Part shown: positions 52,274 to 59,855 of the stretch, piece after piece
Position numbering within the stretch: position 1 is the stretch's first letter
Layout of the letters: each line of letters begins with the position of its first letter
NCBI RefSeq assembly: GCF_027497195.1
Contig: NZ_CP114905.1
Span: 2,838,001 to 2,902,000 of the forward strand
Reading direction: 5' to 3'
DNA length: 64,000 bases
Origin: Streptomyces sp. WMMC500
GTDB taxonomy: Bacteria > Actinomycetota > Actinomycetes > Streptomycetales > Streptomycetaceae
Notes under the pieces: generated by a model
Seen by the model: only the letters and a program-made list of their open reading frames with translations
The model's database searches: none
What the model was told of the DNA's origin: nothing
Position numbers and translations under genes: made by a program

Positions 52274-54520
52274 TCAACCGCCCGCCCCGATCGCGTCGTC
52301 CGCGTCGTCGTAGAGCAGGATCACGTCCGCCGCGCACCCCCGTCCGGCCTCGAGCGCCTCCCGGCGCACCTCGTGCAGCCGCTCCGGCAGATCCCGCACG
52401 ACCGTTCCTGCGCCGTCCGTCAGCAGCGCCGCGAGCTCCTCGTGGTACGCCGCGCACTCCGCGCCGCACTCGTCGCCCTCGTGGCCCCCCGCACGCCACA
52501 GCGCCACCGCCGTGCCCTCGTCGAGCAACTGCCCCACGACCGCCGCCCGCCCGCCGCCCAGCGCGTGGCAGAACACCGGCACCCCGCCGTCGCCGGCCTC
52601 GCGCCCCCAGCCCGGCGGTTCGGCCCGTACCAGCCGCTGCCGCGGCGCCCGGCTCATCCGGCGCCACCGGTCGCGCCACAGCGGCTCCGGCTCCGGCCCG
52701 GCGCGCGCGGCGTCCCGGTGCACCACGGGCCGTACCGTGCCGGCCGGCGGGCGGGCCGCGGTCGCCCGGCCGGACACCGGCAGCTCCCAGCGGTACGTGG
52801 GCTGCGCCTGCCGCTCCTCCGGCAGCGCCACCTCCAGCCGCACCCGCGTCTGCGCCTCCGCGTCGGCGCCGAGCAACTGCGGCGCCAGCGCCGCGAGCAC
52901 CTGCTCCTCCGCCTCCTCGAACGACCCGCCGGCGTACGACTGGTCGAGCGCGACGTGCTCCCACTCCCCCTTGCCGTAGCCGCGCCGCACGGTCCAGTTG
53001 TAGCGGGGCACGGACGGCGCGGCGGGGTCGAGGAACGGCAGTTTGTCGAAGGTGACGAGGACGCTCACGGGCGCGCGCCGCACCGCGCGGATCTCCCGCC
53101 GCTGGCGCGGCGTCAGCTCACCCGAGCGCTCGGCGACCCACGCTTCGAGGGACTCGACGGCGGTACGCGCCGCCGCGCCGTCCCCCGCGGCGGAGCCGGC
53201 GCCGGGGCCGGCTCCGATGTCCGCGGCGGCCTCGCGGGCCACGAGCTTGAGGTACAGCAGCATGTCGCGCAGCGCGCGCTCCGGCGCGGCCTGCCGGTGC
53301 AGCAGCCCGTGCCCGTCGCGCCAGTCGCGCAGCCGCCGGGCGCCCAGGGGGCGGCCCTGGATGTCGAGCACGTGGTGCACCAGCCGCTCGACGACCTCCG
53401 GGTCGCGCGGCGCGGGCAGGTCGGCGAGCCGATACAGCGCGCTGAGCCGGTCGAGCGCGCCCCAGGCGCCGTACCGCGGCGGGCCCAGCGCGCGCTGGAG
53501 GTCGGTCCAGGAGGTGCGTTCGTCGTCGATGCCGTGGTGGCGGTGCCAGTGCCAGGCGTCGTGCAGCCGCATCAGCTCGCGGTACGGCTCGGGGCCCAGC
53601 CCCTCCGCGCCGGGCAGCAGGTGCTCGGGCGAGAGCGCCCGCAGCTCGTCGAGGGACACGGCGGTGCCGCCGCCGGTGCCGCTGCGGTAGCGGGCCTTGA
53701 CGACGCCGACGACCTCGCCGCGGCCGAGGTGCAGCACGGGCCCGCCGGAGGCGCCCTTCCGGATCGGGGTGGGGGTGCCGAGCAGGATCTGCTGCCCGTT
53801 GCGGCCCGCGAACTCGGCGCTCAGCAGGGCCGCTTCGACCTCGTCGCCGTTGCCGGCGGCGGCGCGCCCGTGGGCGCTGAGGAGTACGGCCTGGTCGAGG
53901 AAGTCGTCGTAGCGGTCGCCGAGCCAGACGGGTTCGCTGCCGGCCGGCGGCCGGGCGGGGGTCCCCCGCTCGGGGCCGGACGGAGCACCGGGGCGGGCGT
54001 CGGCCCGGGCGCCGGGCTGGACACCGATCTGAGCGGCGTGGAGAGCGGCGTACGGGAACCCGTACTGCGCCTCGCCCCGCGGGCTCTCACTCGCCCCCGC
54101 AGCCGCACGCGTCGCGTCGGCCCGCGCCGGCAACAGCCGTACCAGGGCGAGATCCGGCCCTACCTGCATCACCGCCTCGGCGAACGTCTCGTCCCGCACC
54201 TCGGGATCGCGGCCCATCCGCGCGGCCGTGCCGTCGGGCGAGGGCATGCTGTACTCCACCCGGCCCGGCACCGTACGCCCGCCCACGACCACGCCGATCA
54301 GCTCGCCCGGCGCCGTACCGCGCCGCCAGCCGTCGGGGTGGACGAAGACGTGCGCGCAGGTCAGCACCCACTCCGGCGCGACGAGGAACCCGCTGCCCCA
54401 CAGGGACCCGTCGTCGGAGCCGGGCGCCGCCCGGATGTCGACGGTCGCCGCTGCGGCGAGTTTGCAGAGCTGGTAACGCGCGTAGTCCGCGCCCTCACTG
54501 CTCTCGATCGGAACCCTCAT
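52274..54520 (-). CDS. Trypsin-like serine protease with long VMAP-like C-terminal region
   Basis: A 748-residue protein without a signal peptide. The N-terminal chymotrypsin-fold protease has a full triad: H57 in WVLTCAHVFV, D123 in GPDLALVRLL and S258 in IRKGASGGPVLHLG. Residues about 290-748 form a helical and beta-rich region (RLVHHVLDIQGRPLGARRLR, VLVTFDKLPFLDP, RYNWTVRRGYGKGEWEHVAL, VVGQLLDEGTAVALWRAGGH) that resembles VMAP (vWA-MoxR-associated) proteins. Cytoplasmic trypsin-like proteases of this type occur in predicted ternary conflict systems with MoxR and vWA proteins. Its ATG overlaps the stop of the Trypco1-like gene (ATGA). The VMAP assignment is from memory of the pattern. Confidence 0.82.
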   Translation of the reverse strand: MRVPIESSEGADYARYQLCKLAAAATVDIRAAPGSDDGSLWGSGFLVAPEWVLTCAHVFVHPDGWRRGTAPGELIGVVVGGRTVPGRVEYSMPSPDGTAARMGRDPEVRDETFAEAVMQVGPDLALVRLLPARADATRAAAGASESPRGEAQYGFPYAALHAAQIGVQPGARADARPGAPSGPERGTPARPPAGSEPVWLGDRYDDFLDQAVLLSAHGRAAAGNGDEVEAALLSAEFAGRNGQQILLGTPTPIRKGASGGPVLHLGRGEVVGVVKARYRSGTGGGTAVSLDELRALSPEHLLPGAEGLGPEPYRELMRLHDAWHWHRHHGIDDERTSWTDLQRALGPPRYGAWGALDRLSALYRLADLPAPRDPEVVERLVHHVLDIQGRPLGARRLRDWRDGHGLLHRQAAPERALRDMLLYLKLVAREAAADIGAGPGAGSAAGDGAAARTAVESLEAWVAERSGELTPRQRREIRAVRRAPVSVLVTFDKLPFLDPAAPSVPRYNWTVRRGYGKGEWEHVALDQSYAGGSFEEAEEQVLAALAPQLLGADAEAQTRVRLEVALPEERQAQPTYRWELPVSGRATAARPPAGTVRPVVHRDAARAGPEPEPLWRDRWRRMSRAPRQRLVRAEPPGWGREAGDGGVPVFCHALGGGRAAVVGQLLDEGTAVALWRAGGHEGDECGAECAAYHEELAALLTDGAGTVVRDLPERLHEVRREALEAGRGCAADVILLYDDADDAIGAGG

Positions 54521-55038
54521 ACCGGTGCGGACGCCGTGGCAGACGCGCCGGATGCACCAGATGCAGCCGTATCGGGCGCGGTGGCCGAGGCGGCGTGGGA
54601 CGCGTCCCCGGAGGGCTCGGCCGACCGCGAACCGGGCTGCCAGGTGAGGGTGACCGACAGTTGCGCCGCGGTGTTCGCGTCGGCGAGCAGCGCGATCGCC
54701 TTCCCCGTCCCCGCGGAGATCTCCACGCCGAACGTCACGCTCACCTCGTGCGGCGCGGCGGCCGCGGTCGCCGCCCGTACGGAGGCGGCCACTCCGCCGA
54801 CCAGCGGCGCGAAGCCGGCGAGCCGGGCGGTCAGCCGGCCCCAGTCGGCGACGTCCTGGGGTTCGTCGTCGGCGTCCGGGTCCCACGCGGCCGCGGGGTC
54901 GGCGTCCTCGGGGGCACCCACGGGCGCCGGGACCCCCGCCCGCGTCTCCGCCGCGACCCGCTCGTCGAGCGGGGTCGCCCGGACCCAGACCTCGGTGCCG
55001 TCCGGCAGAGTCACGCGCTGCGGCAGATTACTGCTCAT
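54517..55038 (-). CDS. Trypsin-co-occurring (Trypco1 / CU044_2847-type) protein
   Basis: A 173-residue protein. The N-terminus LPQRVTLPDGTEVWVRATPL and the C-terminal HEVSVTFGVEISAGTGKAIA then LLADANTAAQLSVTLTWQPG fit the CU044_2847 / trypsin-co-occurring domain 1 pattern. The middle is an acidic low-complexity linker. The family is found next to trypsin-like proteases in conflict-type loci, where it may be a substrate, scaffold or sensor. It is the first gene of the minus-strand island and overlaps the protease gene by ATGA. The ATG has GGGGGAA upstream. Confidence 0.82.
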   Translation of the reverse strand: MSSNLPQRVTLPDGTEVWVRATPLDERVAAETRAGVPAPVGAPEDADPAAAWDPDADDEPQDVADWGRLTARLAGFAPLVGGVAASVRAATAAAAPHEVSVTFGVEISAGTGKAIALLADANTAAQLSVTLTWQPGSRSAEPSGDASHAASATAPDTAASGASGASATASAPV

Positions 55039-55186
55039 CCGATTCCCCCGACTACGCTGGGTGCCCGATGGACCGACATTAGTCCGCCGACCGCCGCCCC
55101 GCGACGGTGCCCGCCGCTGTGCGCCGGTCGTCCTCGGTGGTGAGCGATACTGAACCGGTCACTTTCCCCCTTCCGGAGCACCCACC

Positions 55187-55372
55187 ATGTACTTCACCGA
55201 CCGCGGCATCGAGGAGCTGGAGAAGCGGCGCGGCGAGGAGGAGGTCACCTTCGAGTGGCTTGCCGAGCAGTTGCGTACGTTCGTCGACCTGAACCCGGAG
55301 TTCGAGGTTCCGGTCGAGCGGCTGGCCACCTGGCTCGCCCGCCTCGACGACGAGGACGAGGACGACGACTGA
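55187..55372 (+). CDS. DUF6104-type small acidic protein
   Basis: A 61-residue protein: MYFTDRGIEELEKRRGEEEV, then TFEWLAEQLRTFVDLNPEFE and RLATWLARLDDEDEDDD. The sequence fits the short actinobacterial DUF6104 family as I recall it; its function is unknown. The ATG follows CCGGAG. It is divergent from the Trypco1-like gene (148 bases). The stop codon lies within a 10-base tandem repeat (GACGACGACT twice, 55361-55380), so slippage there would change the C-terminus. Confidence 0.78.
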   Translation: MYFTDRGIEELEKRRGEEEVTFEWLAEQLRTFVDLNPEFEVPVERLATWLARLDDEDEDDD

Positions 55373-55455
55373 CGACGACTGACGACGGCCAGGGCGCGCG
55401 GCGGCGAGCGGTGGCGGGCGGATCGGCAAGGCCTGTACTTGACTTCCCGGCACCG

Positions 55456-55490
55456 CGATATATCGTGTCTTGACAGAGACGCGATATGTT
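55456..55490 (+). promoter_or_regulatory. Palindromic operator and -35 box upstream of the DUF4097/PadR pair
   Basis: The perfect palindrome CGATATATCG (55456-55465) is followed by a consensus TTGACA (55470-55475) and a second half-like GCGATATG (55481-55488). PadR regulators often bind such ATAT-containing palindromes in their own promoter, and a PadR gene is second in this operon. I cannot assign a good -10 box at the expected spacing. Confidence 0.55.
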
Positions 55491-55536
55491 GCGTTGGGTG
55501 TGAGCGCTCGCCAGAGCCCGAGTCAGGAGGCCGTGG

Positions 55537-56472
55537 ATGCCGGTGCAGCTTGTGGCCGATCCCCAGACCCTCGCTTTCGAGGAGCCGGTCACGGCCCTGA
55601 AGGTGCGGATCGTCAACGGAGCCGTGCACGTCGTCGGCACCCACGACGACGCCGGCCGGCCGGGTGTGGCGCGCCTGGAGGTCAGCGAGATCGAGGGCCC
55701 GCCGCTGCGCGTGAGCCTGGAGGACGGCGAGCTGACGGTCGCGTACGAGGACCTGCCCTGGCGCGGCTTCCTGAAGTGGCTCGACCGCAAGGGCTGGCGC
55801 CGACGCGTCGTCGTCTCCCTCGCCGTGCCCGCCGCCGCGCGCGTCGAGGTGGGCGTCGTCGGCGCCGACGCCGTCGTCTCGGGGATCGCGGGCCGTACGG
55901 ACGTACGCGGGGTGAGCGGCGGAGCCACCCTCGTCGGCCTCTCCGGCGCGGTCCGCGCCGACACCGTCTCGGGGGAGCTGGAGGCCCAGGCCCTCGAAGG
56001 CGACCTGCGCTACAACTCCGTCTCCGGCCCGCTCACCCTCATCGACGGCGCCGGCGGCAGCGTCCAGGCCGACACCGTCAGCGGCGACATGATCATCGAC
56101 CTCTCCCCCGCCGCCCGCGCCGCGGACGTCCGCGTCAACACGGTCTCCGGCGAGATCGCCATACGGCTGCCCGAGGAGCCGGACGTCGAGGTGCACGCGA
56201 GCACGACGAGCGGAGCCGTCTCCAACGCCTTCGCGGCGCTGGACGTCGGCGGCCAGTGGGGCGCGAAGTCCGTCGACGGCCGCCTGGGCGCGGGCAAGGG
56301 CTCGCTGCGCGCGACCACCGTCTCCGGCGCCCTCGCCCTGCTCCGCCGCCCGGCGGAGGCGGACGACGAACCGGAGGACGCACCGCCGGGCGACGGCCCG
56401 GCGAGCGACGGTCCGACGGGCGACGGCCCGGCGGACAGGACCGCGGGCCCGGCAGACAAGAAGGTGCTCTGA
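55537..56472 (+). CDS. DUF4097-type beta-repeat protein
   Basis: A 311-residue protein. The core (about residues 85-275) has repeated short beta-strand turns with a recurring TVSG/SVSG motif: RADTVSGELEAQ, RYNSVSGPLTL, QADTVSGDMIID, RVNTVSGEIAI and RATTVSGALALL. This is the DUF4097/adhesin-like right-handed repeat. No signal peptide is seen, so it is probably cytoplasmic. It is followed 1 base later by a PadR gene, a frequent pairing in actinobacteria; it may be part of a stress or envelope response. The ATG follows CAGGAGG. The C-terminal 35 residues are a Gly/Asp/Pro-rich tail. Confidence 0.85.
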   Translation: MPVQLVADPQTLAFEEPVTALKVRIVNGAVHVVGTHDDAGRPGVARLEVSEIEGPPLRVSLEDGELTVAYEDLPWRGFLKWLDRKGWRRRVVVSLAVPAAARVEVGVVGADAVVSGIAGRTDVRGVSGGATLVGLSGAVRADTVSGELEAQALEGDLRYNSVSGPLTLIDGAGGSVQADTVSGDMIIDLSPAARAADVRVNTVSGEIAIRLPEEPDVEVHASTTSGAVSNAFAALDVGGQWGAKSVDGRLGAGKGSLRATTVSGALALLRRPAEADDEPEDAPPGDGPASDGPTGDGPADRTAGPADKKVL

Positions 56473-56473
56473 C

Positions 56474-57721
56474 ATGCCCCCCGTCTTCGCCCACGGCCGC
56501 CTCCGCCTCTACCTGCTGAAGCTGCTCGACGAGGCCCCCCGCCACGGCTACGAGGTGATCCGCCTCCTCGAAGAGCGCTTCCAGGGCCTGTACGCCCCCT
56601 CCGCCGGCACCGTCTACCCCCGGCTCGCCAAGCTGGAGACCGAGGGCCTGGTCACGCACACCTCCGAGGGCGGCAGGAAGGTCTACGCGATCACCGAAGC
56701 GGGCCGCGCCGAACTCGCCGCCCGCCAGGCGGAGCTGGCCGAACTGGAACTGGAGATCCGCGAGTCCGTCGCCGAACTGGCCGCCGAGATACAGGCCGAT
56801 GTCAGCGGCACGGCCAGCGACCTGCGCCGGGAGATGCGCCAGGCCGCCAAGGAGGCCCGGACGTCGGGCGGCGCCCGCGGCGCGAGCGCCGGGGAGAAGG
56901 AGTCGTGGCGGCAGGCGAAGGAGGAGTTCAAGCGGGCGAAGCAGGAGTTCAAGGAGCAGGCGAGGCGCGCGAAGGACGAGACGCGGCGGGCGCGGCAGGA
57001 CGCGGAGCAGGCGCGCAGGTACGCGCGTGAGACGCAGGAGCGGGTACGCAGCGAGGCGGAGCGGATCGCGCGGCAGGTGCAGGACCAGATGCTGACGCGG
57101 GTCCGTACGGGCGACTGGCAGGGCGGGGTGATGGACGGCCTGGCGGAGCTGACGCGGGAGTTGGGGCACCTGGGCGGCTTCGGGGGCCGCGGCACGGGGA
57201 CGGAACCCGGCACGGAAACGGAGCCCGGCAAGGGGACGGAACCGGGCAAGGGAACGGAACCCGGGGCAGAGGCGGGACCCGGCGCAGGGACGGTGCCCGG
57301 CACCGGAACGGCGCCCGGCGCGGGGACGGAGGCCGCCTCCGCGGCCGACAGGATCGCGGACGCGGCGACTCCGACCACGCCCACCACTCCCGCCACACCG
57401 ACACCGGCACCGGGACCGGCACCCACGCCCACCGGCATGGGCGGCGTGTCGACACAGTGGCCGTCGTACGTCAAGCCGGACGCCGCCGACACGCCCGAGT
57501 GGGCGGAGGACGACACCCCGCAGGACGCCACCCCCACCGAGCTGGCCCGCGAACTGGAGCGCCTGCTCGACCGGTTCCGCGACGACGTCCGCGACGCCGC
57601 CCGCGACCACGGCGTCTCGCCGGACCAGCTCCGCGAGGCCCGCCGCCACCTGTCCACGGCGGCGGCCCACCTCACGGCGCTGCTGCGCGTGGGAGGCAAG
57701 CGGGGCGGCAGGACGGGGTGA
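56474..57721 (+). CDS. PadR-family regulator with long coiled-coil and repeat extension
   Basis: A 415-residue protein. Residues 1-75 form the PadR winged helix: LRLYLLKLLDEAPRHGYEVI, GLYAPSAGTVYPRLAKLETE and GLVTHTSEGGRKVYAITEAG. A highly charged coiled coil follows (about 75-215, EEFKRAKQEFKEQARRAKDE). Residues about 238-285 are GTEPGK-type 6-residue tandem repeats. The end has a helical LARELERLLDRFRDDVRDAA and HLTALLRVGG. Typical PadR proteins have about 110-200 residues. It likely represses its own operon with the DUF4097 gene through the ATAT palindrome. The added parts may mediate oligomerisation or partner binding. Confidence 0.87.
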   Translation: MPPVFAHGRLRLYLLKLLDEAPRHGYEVIRLLEERFQGLYAPSAGTVYPRLAKLETEGLVTHTSEGGRKVYAITEAGRAELAARQAELAELELEIRESVAELAAEIQADVSGTASDLRREMRQAAKEARTSGGARGASAGEKESWRQAKEEFKRAKQEFKEQARRAKDETRRARQDAEQARRYARETQERVRSEAERIARQVQDQMLTRVRTGDWQGGVMDGLAELTRELGHLGGFGGRGTGTEPGTETEPGKGTEPGKGTEPGAEAGPGAGTVPGTGTAPGAGTEAASAADRIADAATPTTPTTPATPTPAPGPAPTPTGMGGVSTQWPSYVKPDAADTPEWAEDDTPQDATPTELARELERLLDRFRDDVRDAARDHGVSPDQLREARRHLSTAAAHLTALLRVGGKRGGRTG

Positions 57722-57810
57722 ACCGCGGGTTATTGCCGACGTCTTGAAATGTACGCGGTGGGTGTGCGAAAAAGGTCTGGACCTTTGCTCGCACGATGAG
57801 AGGCGTCCCA

Positions 57811-58803
57811 GTGAGGCCCACCCCCACGCTCGCCGCGCTGAGCACCACCGCCGCCTGCCTCGTGGCCCTGACCGCCACCTCCTGCGGCTCGGACAGCGGT
57901 GCCGCCGCCGAACCGCCGGAGACGCCCACCGTCCCGACCGGCGTCACCGTCTACACGAGCACCTCCACATCGGTGCACGTGATGTGGAACAAGGCGGCGG
58001 CGGCAGAGAACGTACGGCGGTACGAGGTGTACAGCAACGGGAAGAGAATCCAGAACGTACCGGCCGCCAAGCATATGATCGACATCACCGGCCTCGAGCC
58101 GTCGACCCGGTACGCCTTCGCCGTACGCGCCAGGGACGCCGACGGCAAGCTCTCGGGCGCCGGGAGGGCCGAACCGGTCACCACCCCGTCCGCCGACGCC
58201 GACGACAACAAGCCCCCGACGCAGCCGGCCACGCTCAAGGCGCGTGCGGACGGCCCCCGTTCGGCGACGCTGACCTGGACGAAGGCAGAGGACAACAAGG
58301 GCGTCACGGCGTACGACATCTACCAGGAAGGCACCAAGATCCACAGCGCGGGCGGCAACGAGACCTCCGCGTCGGTGACCACCCTCCGCCCCGACACCCG
58401 CTACACCTTCACGGTCAAGGCCCGCGACGCCGCCGACAACTCCGGCCCGGAGAGCCCGTCGGCCACCGTCACGACGGAGTCGGAACCCGAGGGCAAGGCG
58501 GGCGCCGAGGTCGCCACGGACCTCCAGGGCACGGCCCGCGAGCAGGGGGGTGCCTGGAGCCTCGAACTCGTCTGGAACGCACCGAAGGCGGGCGGGGACA
58601 TCACGGAGTACGAGGTGTACGTGGACGGGAAGTTCGGCTCGAAGCTGGTGCTGGGTGAATCGGCGCCGAAGGACACGGGCCGCATCAGCCTGCCGCTGGA
58701 GAAGACGGAGAAGGCCACGTACGCGGTGAAGGTGCGGGCGAAGCTCCCGGACGGGAAGTGGGGCCCGTTCACCAAGGAGATCGAGGTCACGGCGGGCGGC
58801 TAG
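57811..58803 (+). CDS. Lipoprotein with fibronectin type III domains
   Basis: A 330-residue exported protein with a lipobox (VALTATSC) after a 25-residue signal. Two clear FN3 domains follow: VPTGVTVYTSTSTSVHVMWN to TGLEPSTRYAFAVRARDADG, and PATLKARADGPRSATLTWTK to TLRPDTRYTFTVKARDAADN. A third, more distant one begins at WSLELVWNAPKAGGDITEYE. FN3 modules bind partners or space catalytic domains; no catalytic domain is present. I chose GTG 57811, with GAGAGG 8 bases upstream; an ATG at 57796 is in frame but lacks one. It is anchored to the cell surface. Confidence 0.8.
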   Translation: MRPTPTLAALSTTAACLVALTATSCGSDSGAAAEPPETPTVPTGVTVYTSTSTSVHVMWNKAAAAENVRRYEVYSNGKRIQNVPAAKHMIDITGLEPSTRYAFAVRARDADGKLSGAGRAEPVTTPSADADDNKPPTQPATLKARADGPRSATLTWTKAEDNKGVTAYDIYQEGTKIHSAGGNETSASVTTLRPDTRYTFTVKARDAADNSGPESPSATVTTESEPEGKAGAEVATDLQGTAREQGGAWSLELVWNAPKAGGDITEYEVYVDGKFGSKLVLGESAPKDTGRISLPLEKTEKATYAVKVRAKLPDGKWGPFTKEIEVTAGG

Positions 58804-59210
58804 CACGCCCGCGGCGGTCGCCCGAGACCGCCGTGCGCTGCCGCGATGCGGATACGACGGGGGCCCTCATCGCGCTCACCGCTGCCGCCACTACTCCTGG
58901 CGGCCGGGCAGGCCGGTTTCGGGGGTTAGATGCCGGGGGCGTCGCGGACACCGCGGGCGCCGCGCCCCCGGCGTCGAAACGCCCGATCCTCCGATCCCCT
59001 CACCCTCCGATCCCCGCCCCTATCCTCCGATTCCCCGCCCCCCCTCACCCCCCGGTGCCCACGTCCCCAGGCTCGGGCTGCGCCACCGACCGCCGTCCGC
59101 CCGCCATCGGTCCTCCCCCGAACCCCGGGCTGCGCCACCGACCGCCCCCCGTACCGCCGCCCCACCCCGGGCCCGCTCCGCGACACCGCCCCCCACCGGC
59201 GCCCCGCCCC
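58804..59210. other. Low-complexity intergenic region with direct repeats
   Basis: 407 bases with no supportable gene, between convergent genes. Near 58988-59035 are three CTCCGATCCCC-type units. A perfect 21-base direct repeat beginning CGGGCTGCGCCACCGACC occurs at 59074-59094 and 59126-59146. The rest is C-rich filler. I see no clear terminator. Confidence 0.5.
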
Positions 59211-59855
59211 TCACCCCGTCAGATCCCGTGCCACGATCGCCGCCTGCACCCTGTTCGCCACCCCCAGCTCCGCCAGGATGCGGCTCACATGCGCCTTCAC
59301 CGTCGACTCCCGCAGCCGCAGCAGCGCCCCGATCTCCGCGTTCGTCATCCCGTCCGCCACCGCCGACAGCACCTGCCGCTCCCGTGGCGTGAGCCGGGCC
59401 GCCGCCTCCCTCGCCGCCTGGCTGCGGCCCGCCTCCGGGTGGTGGAAGCGGCTGATGACCGTGCGGGTGACCGTCGGGGAGAGCATCGCGGCGCCCGCGG
59501 CGACCACGTGGATCGCCTGGAGGATCGCGTCCGGCGGGGTGTCCTTCAGCAGGAAGCCCGCGGCGCCCGCCGCCAGCGCGCCGTAGACGTACTCGTCGAG
59601 GTCGAACGTGGTGAGCACGACGACCGCCGGCGGGTCCGGCAGCCGGCTCAGGGCGGCGGTGGCGGCTATGCCGTCCATGCCCGGCATGCGGATGTCCACC
59701 AGGGCGACGTCGACCCGCCGGTCGCGGGCCGCCGCCACCGCGGCCCGGCCGTCCGCCGCTTCCCCGACCAGGTCGAGCCCCTCGTCCGTGGCGACCAGGT
59801 CCCGCAGTCCCGCGCGCACGAAGGCGTCGTCGTCGACGACCAGGACGCGGATCAC
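59211..59855 (-). CDS. NarL/FixJ-type response regulator
   Basis: A 214-residue regulator. The receiver has VLVVDDDAFVRAGLRDLV, the phosphoacceptor Asp in ALVDIRMPGMDG, VVVLTTFDLDEY (Thr) and Lys in FLLKDTPPDAI. The LuxR-type HTH is LTPRERQVLSAVADGMTNAE then IGALLRLRESTVKAHVSRIL. The GTG start overlaps the kinase stop as GTGA. It forms a two-component pair with the upstream kinase. Target genes are unknown; streptomycete relatives often control efflux or development. Confidence 0.92.
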   Translation of the reverse strand: MIRVLVVDDDAFVRAGLRDLVATDEGLDLVGEAADGRAAVAAARDRRVDVALVDIRMPGMDGIAATAALSRLPDPPAVVVLTTFDLDEYVYGALAAGAAGFLLKDTPPDAILQAIHVVAAGAAMLSPTVTRTVISRFHHPEAGRSQAAREAAARLTPRERQVLSAVADGMTNAEIGALLRLRESTVKAHVSRILAELGVANRVQAAIVARDLTG

